Shown here piece after piece: positions 25,998 to 33,808 of a stretch of DNA of 64,000 nt. A program made the position numbers and the translations under genes. Below the pieces are notes generated by a model. It saw nothing but the letters and a program-made list of their open reading frames with translations. It was not told the origin of the DNA and searched no databases. The stretch is from positions 1 to 64,000 of the forward strand of contig JAFVAQ010000029.1 in assembly GCA_017480495.1 (NCBI GenBank), written 5' to 3'. The DNA comes from Eubacterium sp. (GTDB lineage Bacteria > Bacillota > Clostridia > Lachnospirales > Lachnospiraceae). Position 1 is the first letter of the stretch. Every line of letters begins with the position of its first letter.

Positions 25998-27356
25998 TCA
26001 GTTTCTGTCATCAAGTGTAATATAATCACGCTCTTTCATAATACTCATATATGCAGGACGGATAATCTTATCTACATTTATCAGCTCTTCTATTCTATGA
26101 GCTGACCATCCAACTATTCTCGCTATAGCAAATAGTGGGGTATATAACTCTACTGGAATACCCAGCATGCTGTAAACGAAACCACTGTAGAAGTCAACAT
26201 TGGCGCTAACACCTTTGTAGATTCTGCGCTTCTCTGCAATGATTTCCGGAGCCAGCTTCTCGATGTTAGAGTACAGCTCGAACTCCTTCTCCATATGCTT
26301 ATCTACAGCCAGTCTCTCGACAAACTTCTTAAAAGCTCTTGCTCTAGGATCTGATATAGCATAGATAGCATGGCCCATTCCATAGATAAGGCCAGCTTTA
26401 TCAAAGGCCTGTTTATCAACTATCTTGCTCAGATAATCCTTTAGGGCAGCATGATCATTATAATCAGGAACATGCGCTCTGATATCTTCCATCATCTTCA
26501 TAACCTTGATATTTGCGCCACCATGCTTTGGTCCCTTAAGAGACGAAAGCGCTGCCGCAATAACAGAATATGTATCGGAGCCTGCACTAGAAACAACTCT
26601 GGTTGTAAAGGTTGAGTTGTTACCACCACCATGTTCCATATGAAGAACCAGAGCCGCATCCAGAACTTGAGCCTCAAGCTCGGTATACTGCTTATCTGGT
26701 CTAAGCATTCTGAGGAAGTTCTCAGAGGTACTAAGGTTTGGATTAGGACGATGTATATACATACTGTCATCCCTCTCATAATGGTTGTAGGCACAGTAAC
26801 CATAAACTGCTAACATAGGAAACTCACTTATGAGAGCCATACACTGACGGAGCACATTCGGAATAGAGAGATCTGCGACTTCATAATCATCATAGGATGC
26901 AAGCGTCAGTACAGACTTCGTCATAGAGTTCATTATGTCATGGCTTGGAGCCTTCATTATTACATCTCGCGTAAAGTTGGTAGGCAAATGATTCAGATTG
27001 CCAAGCGCCGCTCTGAATTCAGACAGTTGTTCAGCATTTGGAAGCTCGCCAAAGAGGAGAAGATATGCCATTTCCTCAAATCCAAATCTCTTAAATCCGA
27101 AATCCTTTACCATATCTATTACATTGTATCCACGGTACCAGAGCTCTCCATCACAGAAAACCTCTTCACCATCTATCATCTTAGAAGAAACGACCTTAGA
27201 TATATTGGTCACTCCCGTTAAAACTCCATGACCATTCAGATCTCTAAGACCTCTCTTGACTCCATATTTATCATAAAGACTGCTATCTACTACATCCTCA
27301 TCCTGACAAAGGACAGCGCCTTTTTTCATATATTCAAGCATTTCTTTTTCGTTCAT
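25998..27356 (-). CDS. gltA: Citrate synthase
   Basis: Condenses acetyl-CoA and oxaloacetate. Family signatures: the catalytic His in MEHGGGNNSTF, the second His in MGHAIYAISDPRARAF, and the CoA/citrate-binding GVSANVDFYSGFVYSMLGIP. The start is ATG 27354-27356 (452 aa): GGGGG lies 9 bases upstream, and this ATG overlaps the mnmA stop (ATGA). An ATG three codons earlier has no spacing to the site. The protein belongs to the ~450-aa Clostridia type with an N-terminal helical extension. Together with por and the aconitase-family gene it supplies carbon towards 2-oxoglutarate. Confidence 0.93.
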   Translation of the reverse strand: MNEKEMLEYMKKGAVLCQDEDVVDSSLYDKYGVKRGLRDLNGHGVLTGVTNISKVVSSKMIDGEEVFCDGELWYRGYNVIDMVKDFGFKRFGFEEMAYLLLFGELPNAEQLSEFRAALGNLNHLPTNFTRDVIMKAPSHDIMNSMTKSVLTLASYDDYEVADLSIPNVLRQCMALISEFPMLAVYGYCAYNHYERDDSMYIHRPNPNLSTSENFLRMLRPDKQYTELEAQVLDAALVLHMEHGGGNNSTFTTRVVSSAGSDTYSVIAAALSSLKGPKHGGANIKVMKMMEDIRAHVPDYNDHAALKDYLSKIVDKQAFDKAGLIYGMGHAIYAISDPRARAFKKFVERLAVDKHMEKEFELYSNIEKLAPEIIAEKRRIYKGVSANVDFYSGFVYSMLGIPVELYTPLFAIARIVGWSAHRIEELINVDKIIRPAYMSIMKERDYITLDDRN

Positions 27357-28582
27357 ACCGTACATCCCCCTTTAACTATTATTCCACCCCCTAGGCAATA
27401 ATCTCCATCATAAACCACGAGACTTTGTCCAGGAGTAGATGCTCTTACAGCAGCATCAAAAACCATCGTCACATTTCCATTTTCATGAAGCAAAAGGAAA
27501 CCTGCCGTATCCTTTGCTCTATATCTAACCTTACCTGTAACTCTGAAAACTCTGTCCCCAGGTTCGAGACACTGTTGCAGCTCATCGTCTGACTTATCCA
27601 GTTCCTCTGCTGAAACTAAAGCGTCCGGAGTATAAATCAGATTGAAATCCACTGCGTCTACTCGTCTGGTAAAGAGCTCTTCATTGGAGCCAAGTATTAC
27701 CTGATTTTTTTCAGGTATTATTTCTATAACATATAACGGTTCCGTATAGGATATTCCCAGGCCTTTTCGCTGGCCTATCGTATAGTGATAATATCCTTTA
27801 TTCTTACCGAGTATATTCCCTTTTGTATCTACGAAGCAGCCGAAGCCTGCCTCTTCGTTGTCTATATTAGTGGAGTTCTTGCAAAGCATTTCCGCCTTCT
27901 TCAAAATTTCAGAAATCTTGCCCGAAGCCTCTCTATCTATATAACCTGCGTAGTCCCTATCGGGGACAAAGCAGATATCCTGGCTGTCGTGCTTATCTGC
28001 AACTATCAGCCCACCTTCTGCTGCTATCTCTCTCGCAGAAGTCTTCTCATATTTCCCAAGAGGAAATTCCAGCTTAGCCAGCTGCTGCTGACTAAGGAAA
28101 TATAAAACATAGGTTTGATCCTTTGTCTGGTCCACAGCTCTTTTTAATTTATATATACCTTTTGCTTCGTCATATTCTATCTGAGCATAATGTCCAGTCA
28201 CTACCTTTTCGCAGCCTTCTCTATCCGCCATCTCAAATAGTCTTCCGAATTTCATATACCTATTACAATCTATACATGGATTCGGAGTATGTCCCTCAAG
28301 ATAGGTATCTATAAATTTTTCTATTATCTTCTCTCTAAAACCGTCCATGAAGTTCACTACATAAAATGGCACACCAAGACTAGAGGCTACTGTTCTTGCA
28401 TCCTCTATATCATCTGGAGTACAGCATAGATGTGTACCTGCTGTACTAGCTATATCTTGATCATGAAGCATCATTGTAACTCCTATAGGAGAATACCCTG
28501 CTTCCTTCATTAATAAAACAGCGACGGAGCTATCAACTCCGCCGCTCATTGCTACAAGTGCCTTCTTCTGAACCTCGGACAT
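27353..28582 (-). CDS. mnmA: tRNA-specific 2-thiouridylase MnmA
   Basis: Thiolates U34 of tRNA-Lys, -Glu and -Gln. The PP-loop ATP-binding motif AMSGGVDSSVAVLLM is at residues 9-23. The catalytic cysteine pair is TPNPCIDCNR and DSQDICFVPDRDY, followed by GYYHYTIGQRKGLGI. 409 aa is slightly long; the family is usually 355-380 aa. The sulfur-donor desulfurase is not encoded here. Translational coupling to gltA downstream is odd functionally but clear in the sequence. Confidence 0.95.
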   Translation of the reverse strand: MSEVQKKALVAMSGGVDSSVAVLLMKEAGYSPIGVTMMLHDQDIASTAGTHLCCTPDDIEDARTVASSLGVPFYVVNFMDGFREKIIEKFIDTYLEGHTPNPCIDCNRYMKFGRLFEMADREGCEKVVTGHYAQIEYDEAKGIYKLKRAVDQTKDQTYVLYFLSQQQLAKLEFPLGKYEKTSAREIAAEGGLIVADKHDSQDICFVPDRDYAGYIDREASGKISEILKKAEMLCKNSTNIDNEEAGFGCFVDTKGNILGKNKGYYHYTIGQRKGLGISYTEPLYVIEIIPEKNQVILGSNEELFTRRVDAVDFNLIYTPDALVSAEELDKSDDELQQCLEPGDRVFRVTGKVRYRAKDTAGFLLLHENGNVTMVFDAAVRASTPGQSLVVYDGDYCLGGGIIVKGGCTV

Positions 28583-28593
28583 TTCTACCTCAA

Positions 28594-29406
28594 TTATTTC
28601 TTTCTGATAGCTGATAGGCTCTTCTTCATTCGCTCGTCAAATTCGGTGTAAAAATCTTTTTCAAAATCATATGGATCCATATAGAAATATTTTAGGCAAA
28701 GCTTCATTACTTCCTTGATTCTCATCTCGCCTTCAGCCCTTATCGCTTCCGCCTTCCACTTTCTATATTCTTCCGCCTTCATAGCGTCCCACTTCTCAGC
28801 GTCTCCAACTATTCCAGCATACACTTCCAACTCACCTTCATCGATTTCACTTATCCTTTTACTTTCGTATCCAGACATCTCGCGAATCTCAGCTACCTTT
28901 TTCTGTTCAAATCCTAGAAATTTATGCCACTTATTTATGAATTTCGAATTAGTCTCCAGATCCTCTATCCCCAGCCATTCTCTAACAGTAACAGGGGTTC
29001 TATCCTGGACAACACATTCCTTTACTTGAAGGATATATTTAAAGTCGCCATTTTGATATATCCTGCCTAGAGGAAAGAGTCTACAGATTCCCGGTCTCAA
29101 GGTATGTACTAAACATCTTCCATTTTCAAGGAACTTACAACCCTTATCCATTTTTAGATGAGGAAGAGCCACTCCGTCTATCATGGAGATTTCTATATAG
29201 AAACCAACTAACAGTTCATCGAAGCTCTTACCACTCGCCCGACACAGGTTGTAAATGTCATACGGCGTAAGTACTATTGACTTACCCATATCTGTTTCAC
29301 AGCAATGACTGCATCCCTTGCAGCCTTCTGTGCCTAGCAGCACCTCATCCTCCGGCCCATATATATTGCCGTCAGATATATCTTGTATATCCTCATATCT
29401 AAGCAT
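28594..29406 (-). CDS. YkgJ-type cysteine-cluster protein
   Basis: 270 aa. The N-terminal ~120 residues carry the YkgJ/CxxCxxCC pattern: GCKGCSHCCETDMGKSIVLTPYDIYNL and later CKFLENGRCLVHTLRPGICRLFPLG, eight or so cysteines likely to bind Zn or Fe-S. The C-terminal half is a Lys/Glu-rich helical region ending in ERMKKSLSAIRKK. The family is widespread but has no established function. It lies 11 bases upstream of mnmA and 26 bases downstream of the AICAR formyltransferase gene, so it is probably co-transcribed. Confidence 0.8.
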   Translation of the reverse strand: MLRYEDIQDISDGNIYGPEDEVLLGTEGCKGCSHCCETDMGKSIVLTPYDIYNLCRASGKSFDELLVGFYIEISMIDGVALPHLKMDKGCKFLENGRCLVHTLRPGICRLFPLGRIYQNGDFKYILQVKECVVQDRTPVTVREWLGIEDLETNSKFINKWHKFLGFEQKKVAEIREMSGYESKRISEIDEGELEVYAGIVGDAEKWDAMKAEEYRKWKAEAIRAEGEMRIKEVMKLCLKYFYMDPYDFEKDFYTEFDERMKKSLSAIRKK

Positions 29407-29432
29407 TTCAGTTTTCCTTTACAGGATTATTT

Positions 29433-30611
29433 TTAGTGATGGAAAAGTCTGATACCTGTGAAGCTCATTACTATTCCATACTTGTTACAGGTTTCAATTA
29501 CATTATCATCTCTGATTGATCCACCTGGCTGAGCAATGAACTCAACACCACTTCTGTGAGCTCTCTCAACATTATCTCCAAATGGGAAGAAAGCATCAGA
29601 ACCAACGGATACTCCTGTGTTCTTCTTAAGCCATTCTTTTCTCTCTTCTCTTGTGAATACAGCAGGCTTCTCTGTGAAGTACTTCTGCCACTCGCCTTCG
29701 CCGATTACATCCTCGTAGTCATCGCTTATATATACATCGATAGTATTGTCTCTATCTGCACGTCTGATATCCTCCTTAAATGGCAGGTTCAGAACCTGTG
29801 GTGACTGACGAAGGAACCACTTATCAGCCTTATCACCTGCAAGTCTTGTACAATGGATACGTGACTGCTGTCCAGCACCGATACCGATAGCAGCGCCATT
29901 CTTTACATAGCATACTGAGTTTGACTGTGTATACTTAAGTGTGATCATTGCTATAGCAAGATCGATCTTAGCTGAGTCAGGAAGCTCCTTAGCTTCTGTA
30001 ACAATATTTGAGAAGAAGTTGTCATCGATAACGAGCTCATTTCTTCCCTGTTCAAATGTAACTCCGTATACATCCTTTGTCTCACTTGGAGCTGGTGTAT
30101 AGTTTGGATCTATCTGAATTACGCAATAGTTTCCGTTCTTCTTAGACTTAAGAATCTCAAGAGCTTCATCTGTATATCCTGGAGCAACGATTCCGTCTGA
30201 AACCTCTCTCTTTACAAGCCTTGCTGTATCAGCATCACATACATCTGAAAGTGAGATGAAATCACCAAAGGAGGACATTCTATCTGCACCTCTTGCTCTA
30301 GCATATGCACATGCAAGTGGGCTAAGCTCTCCCATATCCTCTACCCAGTATATCTTCTTCTCTACATCTGTAAGAGGAAGACCTACAGCAGCACCTGCTG
30401 GAGAAACATGCTTGAAAGATGTAGCAGCTGGAAGGTTAGTTGCCTTCTTCAGCTCCTCAACTAACTGATAACCATTGAAAGCATCCAGAAGGTTGATATA
30501 TCCTGGCTTACCGCAAAGTACTGTAAAGGGAAGATCACTTCCGTCCTTCATGAAAACTCTAGAAGGCTTCTGATTTGGGTTACATCCATACTTAAGTTCT
30601 AATTCGTTCAT
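29433..30611 (-). CDS. AICAR formyltransferase (stand-alone)
   Basis: Penultimate step of IMP synthesis: AICAR + 10-formyl-THF to FAICAR. The 392 residues correspond to the formyltransferase half of PurH: YGCNPNQKPSRVF, the catalytic Lys-His pair in SFKHVSPAGAAVG, and YTQSNSVCYVKNGAAIGIGAGQQSRIHCT. The cyclohydrolase half of bifunctional PurH is absent and is replaced by a separate PurO-type protein encoded upstream (30825..31538). AAGGAG precedes the ATG. A 160-base structured repeat separates the two genes. Confidence 0.92.
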   Translation of the reverse strand: MNELELKYGCNPNQKPSRVFMKDGSDLPFTVLCGKPGYINLLDAFNGYQLVEELKKATNLPAATSFKHVSPAGAAVGLPLTDVEKKIYWVEDMGELSPLACAYARARGADRMSSFGDFISLSDVCDADTARLVKREVSDGIVAPGYTDEALEILKSKKNGNYCVIQIDPNYTPAPSETKDVYGVTFEQGRNELVIDDNFFSNIVTEAKELPDSAKIDLAIAMITLKYTQSNSVCYVKNGAAIGIGAGQQSRIHCTRLAGDKADKWFLRQSPQVLNLPFKEDIRRADRDNTIDVYISDDYEDVIGEGEWQKYFTEKPAVFTREERKEWLKKNTGVSVGSDAFFPFGDNVERAHRSGVEFIAQPGGSIRDDNVIETCNKYGIVMSFTGIRLFHH

Positions 30612-30637
30612 TTCTATTCTCCTTTTTTATTTAACCC

Positions 30638-30797
30638 GCCTGAAATTATATATACCTTTTTCAACACTGCTCTCGCACAGTGCGGGTTACCCCTAGCGGC
30701 CGCTTCGCTCGCTAAGCTCTCACTTCGTACTTCGTACTCGTGAATCGCTAAGCGCCGAGACCCGCAATGGTTTCAAAAGGTATATATTATTTCAGGC
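30638..30797. repeat. Palindromic repeat element between the two purine genes
   Basis: Outer arms 30638-30660 and 30775-30797 are complementary at 22 of 23 positions (GCCTGAAATTATATATACC / GGTATATATTATTTCAGGC). An inner pair GCGGGT / ACCCGC (30682-30687 / 30760-30765) nests inside. The core is GC-rich, unlike its surroundings, and contains TAGCGGCCGCTTCGCTCGCT and the tandem TTCGTACTTCGTAC. It has no coding potential. The form is that of a miniature mobile or REP-like element. Confidence 0.65.
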
Positions 30798-30824
30798 TCA
30801 TTTATAATTATGCAATTTATAATA

Positions 30825-31538
30825 TTACTTATTCTTATTTACGATTTTGGTTTCAACCTTGCCTGTTTCGATATCGATGAAACGTGTGAAGAGTGATACT
30901 TTGTTGTCTTCATTAAGGGCGTTCCAAACTGTTTCTGTAAATGTATCTAGGTCATCTGTCTTAATTTCAACAGGTGTTGGCTCTCCCTCATAGCTTGGAA
31001 GTGGATTTCCGTCGCCCATATATGTGTGAATGAAATGTCCCTCACCAGCCTTTGGATTATCATAGCTAAATGTGAATCTCAGGCACTGATCTGGATCACC
31101 GTTATTTGACTTAAGGATAGACATCTCATATGTATATCCATCTTCTACATGAAGTACACCAGATATTCTAGGTGTATAGTTAGGAGCATCTGGCTCAAAC
31201 TCACGATTTCTAAGAGACTCCTCAAAGGTATCTCCCTGCTCCATATTCTCGAAAATAGTATCTGTCTGATCACCATTTGTTACGATAGTATCTGTACCAC
31301 GAACTCTTACTGGTGCATATATGATAAGGCTTGGATCCTCAAGCTTTGCTGGATCAAACGCCTCTGTTCTTATTCCCTCACCTTCTGTTACGAATACTCT
31401 GTTACGACTGTTCTCAGAACGTCCCATAATAAAGTAAGCAATTGCTGCCTTCTTACCATCTGGAGTGCATCCAATAACGATACCTCTTCCTGGATAGCTG
31501 GTTGCTCCGATTTCTGCTGCTAAATCAACTCTTTTCAT
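30825..31538 (-). CDS. purO: IMP cyclohydrolase, PurO-type
   Basis: Closes FAICAR to IMP. The 237 residues start VDLAAEIGATSYPGRGIVIGCTPDGKKAAIAYFIMGRSENSRNR in pieces typical of the IMP_cyclohyd (archaeal PurO-like) family, which is unrelated to the PurH N-terminal domain. Other family segments are NGDQTDTIF, PNYTPRISG and FIHTYMGDGNPLPSYEGEP. GGAGG lies before the ATG. It is the first gene behind a ZTP riboswitch and is followed by the formyltransferase gene, so both late steps of purine synthesis share control. Confidence 0.92.
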   Translation of the reverse strand: MKRVDLAAEIGATSYPGRGIVIGCTPDGKKAAIAYFIMGRSENSRNRVFVTEGEGIRTEAFDPAKLEDPSLIIYAPVRVRGTDTIVTNGDQTDTIFENMEQGDTFEESLRNREFEPDAPNYTPRISGVLHVEDGYTYEMSILKSNNGDPDQCLRFTFSYDNPKAGEGHFIHTYMGDGNPLPSYEGEPTPVEIKTDDLDTFTETVWNALNEDNKVSLFTRFIDIETGKVETKIVNKNK

Positions 31539-31591
31539 TTTATTCCTCCTTCAAATTGGTTTTATATTTATTCCCAAATACTTCTTTTTAG

Positions 31592-31628
31592 AATAAAAGC
31601 CATCTGGGCAAACATTTACCCAGACGGC
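31592..31628 (-). terminator. Riboswitch terminator hairpin
   Basis: On the minus strand GCCGTCTGGG (31619-31628) pairs with CCCAGATGGC (31599-31608) over a 10-base loop, then TTTTATT. The left arm is also the conserved 3' half of the ZTP aptamer, so ligand binding and termination are mutually exclusive. Confidence 0.85.
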
Positions 31629-31694
31629 CGGTTTTTCATCTATATACTGTGCTTCCCGTGGTAAACTCCACTCAAATCCGTCAGTCACACAGCT
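31619..31694 (-). ncRNA. ZTP (pfl) riboswitch controlling purO
   Basis: Minus-strand sequence matches the pfl/ZTP consensus in order: a P1 strand CTGTG, then GTGACTGACGG, GTGGAGTTTACCACGGGAAGC, the closing CACAG, a linker, and the pseudoknot-forming CCGGCCGTCTGGGTA. These correspond to the known GUGACUGRCG, GUGGAAUCACCACGGGGAGC and CCGCCUGGGCA elements. It begins at or just after the predicted transcription start and is followed by the terminator that competes for its 3' half. Established behaviour of the class: ZTP/ZMP binding prevents termination and turns on folate or purine genes. It should raise purO expression when AICAR-related nucleotides build up. Confidence 0.9.
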
Positions 31695-31701
31695 ACAATC
31701 T

Positions 31702-31730
31702 ATTCTACATAGAGCCATGTTCAAAGTCAA
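31702..31730 (-). promoter_or_regulatory. Sigma-A promoter of purO
   Basis: Minus-strand TTGACT (31725-31730), 17 bases, TAGAAT (31702-31707). The predicted start near 31695 coincides with the first base of the riboswitch. It begins only 25 bases after the HAD gene stop. Confidence 0.8.
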
Positions 31731-31754
31731 TATTCAAAATAGCTAAAAATCGCC

Positions 31755-32618
31755 TTATTTATCGTAAGATTCATGCTTATCTCGCACATGTTTATCTTCT
31801 AATATTTCGTAGGCAGCTGTCTTATCAATTATGGCCTTTAGAAGCTTATCTATCTCAGCTCCCTCTGAATAGTCCGCAGGAGCAAAATATCGGATACGAT
31901 TATCTCTCAGCATCTTATGAACACGGTCCTTATTCTGATTCTCAGGATTATATACTCCTATCGAATGTCCACCATTTATATTAACAAGCTTCATGCAAGG
32001 AATATCTGTATCACTGTCTCCTATGTAGACCATATTTCTAAAAGGAACCCTCATATTTTCAGGCTCGAAATATTCATTTACATCCTCATCATTTATATCC
32101 AGGACACCCTTTTCAATTCTGAAGAGAAACTGCGTCTTATTTGTATAGTTAATAACCTGCGCTGGCCAAACTGCCATGCCTCTATCATCATAGTAAAAGC
32201 TGCTGGCATAAACCTTTGTAAAGGCTCCATTTTTGGCAATGCTCGTGCCATCAATCATTTCCTTAAGTCCAGAGGAAATGATATAATGCTCCACCTTCAC
32301 ATTTCTCTCTTTACCATATTCATTGATTCTGTCAAACCAGCCATCAACCCCTGGAAAAAGCTGAACTCGGCTTCCATACTCTTCCAGCTTCTCTCTGTTA
32401 AAAAGAAGACGACCTCTCGCCTCATCCATCATTACATACATATAAGCTAGATTACTATCCATCTCATTTGCCTGTGCAAGGGCATTTGTCTTCTCCCAGA
32501 ATTCATCTACATCATATCCCACAGACTGGATATATCCCTGCGCCTGCATATCGGTAGGTGAAAGCGTCTTATCAAAATCATAACAAATAGCCAGTACGGT
32601 CTCTTTTTTATCCCCCAT
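31755..32618 (-). CDS. HAD-superfamily phosphatase-like protein
   Basis: 287 aa. HAD motif I is CYDFDKTLSP near residue 14-20 (nucleophile Asp and acid Asp), motif II is YIISSGLKEM, and motif IV is VYIGDSDTDIPCM. The cap lies between I and II. The layout resembles phosphoserine-phosphatase-like HADs, but the substrate cannot be told. AAAGGAGG precedes the ATG, and it has its own promoter and no obvious terminator before the purO promoter. It is monocistronic or reads into purO. Confidence 0.85.
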   Translation of the reverse strand: MGDKKETVLAICYDFDKTLSPTDMQAQGYIQSVGYDVDEFWEKTNALAQANEMDSNLAYMYVMMDEARGRLLFNREKLEEYGSRVQLFPGVDGWFDRINEYGKERNVKVEHYIISSGLKEMIDGTSIAKNGAFTKVYASSFYYDDRGMAVWPAQVINYTNKTQFLFRIEKGVLDINDEDVNEYFEPENMRVPFRNMVYIGDSDTDIPCMKLVNINGGHSIGVYNPENQNKDRVHKMLRDNRIRYFAPADYSEGAEIDKLLKAIIDKTAAYEILEDKHVRDKHESYDK

Positions 32619-32654
32619 AATTACCTCCTTTTCTAGACGAACAATTCATTCTTA

Positions 32655-32683
32655 ATTTTACACCAGCCCTTTTCCCTAAACAA
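32655..32683 (-). promoter_or_regulatory. Promoter of the HAD gene
   Basis: Minus-strand TTGTTT (32678-32683), 17 bases, TAAAAT (32655-32660), about 37 bases before the ATG. It starts in the U tract of the transporter terminator. Confidence 0.6.
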
Positions 32684-32684
32684 C

Positions 32685-32730
32685 AAAAAAATAAGGAGAC
32701 CAGTAGGGACGGCCGAACAGTCCCTACTGG
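32685..32730 (-). terminator. Terminator of the sugar-transporter operon
   Basis: Perfect 11-bp arms CCAGTAGGGAC (32700-32710) and GTCCCTACTGG (32720-32730) around a 9-base loop. On the minus strand they are followed by TCTCCTTATTTTTTTG. It lies 19 bases after the last permease gene. Confidence 0.8.
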
Positions 32731-32748
32731 CCTCATATGCACATGGGA

Positions 32749-33807
32749 TTATTTTGTAAGAAGTTTCTTTTTGTTTGAGATAACTATTGACTGGATAACC
32801 AGGAAGAGACAAAGCATAGCTGCTATTGTTATGCCTGTCCACCAAGCCTGATCCAGACCTGCAGAGGAAACTATGTTCTGAATAGTTGATAGTGATAATA
32901 CTCCGAAGAGGGTTCCGATAATATTACCAACACCACCTGAAAGCATTGTTCCTCCAATAATTGATGATGCTATCGCATTCATCTCCATTCCACTTGCATG
33001 TGATGCTGAACCAGAACCAACATGCATGAAATATACAAAACCAGCGATTCCTGCAAGAACACCACAGATAAGGTGTGACAGGAACTTAGTTCTCTTTACA
33101 TTTACACCAAGCATCAGTGCACTCTGGCTATTACCACCAACTGCATAAAATGCTCTACCAAGATTTGTCCATCTAAGCACTACGAAGAATATAAGAACAA
33201 TAAGTAATGCTACTATAACTCCTACTTCTACGTAAGCATTTACATAGTTACCCAGCTTATTAACTGAACCAAAACCAGGAACTATAACTCTTGTTTCTTT
33301 AAGTGCAACGAACTCTTCATTCTCTACGTTGAAAGGAGCTGTATGAACTATGGTCGTCATACCTCGGGCGAAGAACATTCCTGCCAGAGTAACGATGAAT
33401 GGCTGAATATCAAGATATGCTACAAGGAAGCCCTGTACAAGTCCAAATGCAAGTCCTATACCAAGAGCAATTGCGATAGCTCCAAGCACGCTTCCGTTAT
33501 GGAAATCAAGAAATACAGCGCAGCTCATACTTACAAGTGCAACTACACCACCAACGGAAATATCGATACCGCCGCAGATCATTACGATACTAAGTCCAAC
33601 AGAGGTAATGATAAGTGCAGCATTCGCATTTAAAATATTGAAAAATGTCTGTGGCTTCAGGAATCCTTCTCCCTGGAAAATAATAGCACCTATATACATC
33701 AGGAAAAATACTACTATCGTGATAGTAAGAAGGAGATTTGTATCACTGGTTCTTCCAAACCATCTGGAGATTATGGCACCTATACCACTTTTCTTCTTCT
33801 CAGGCAT
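32749..33807 (-). CDS. Sugar ABC transporter permease, YjfF-like
   Basis: 352 aa, about eight to ten membrane segments, RbsC/BPD_transp_2 family. The signature loop ICGGIDISVGGVVALVSM (about 75-95) and the C-terminal IIGGTMLSGGVGNIIGTLFGVL are characteristic. The second of two permeases, as in the E. coli ytfT-yjfF pair that carries furanose sugars. It starts one base after the preceding permease stop with AGGAGG upstream. With araD and a pentose-type kinase nearby, arabinofuranose or galactofuranose is the likely class of substrate; that is inferred from context. Confidence 0.88.
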   Translation of the reverse strand: MPEKKKSGIGAIISRWFGRTSDTNLLLTITIVVFFLMYIGAIIFQGEGFLKPQTFFNILNANAALIITSVGLSIVMICGGIDISVGGVVALVSMSCAVFLDFHNGSVLGAIAIALGIGLAFGLVQGFLVAYLDIQPFIVTLAGMFFARGMTTIVHTAPFNVENEEFVALKETRVIVPGFGSVNKLGNYVNAYVEVGVIVALLIVLIFFVVLRWTNLGRAFYAVGGNSQSALMLGVNVKRTKFLSHLICGVLAGIAGFVYFMHVGSGSASHASGMEMNAIASSIIGGTMLSGGVGNIIGTLFGVLSLSTIQNIVSSAGLDQAWWTGITIAAMLCLFLVIQSIVISNKKKLLTK

Positions 33808-33808
33808 A

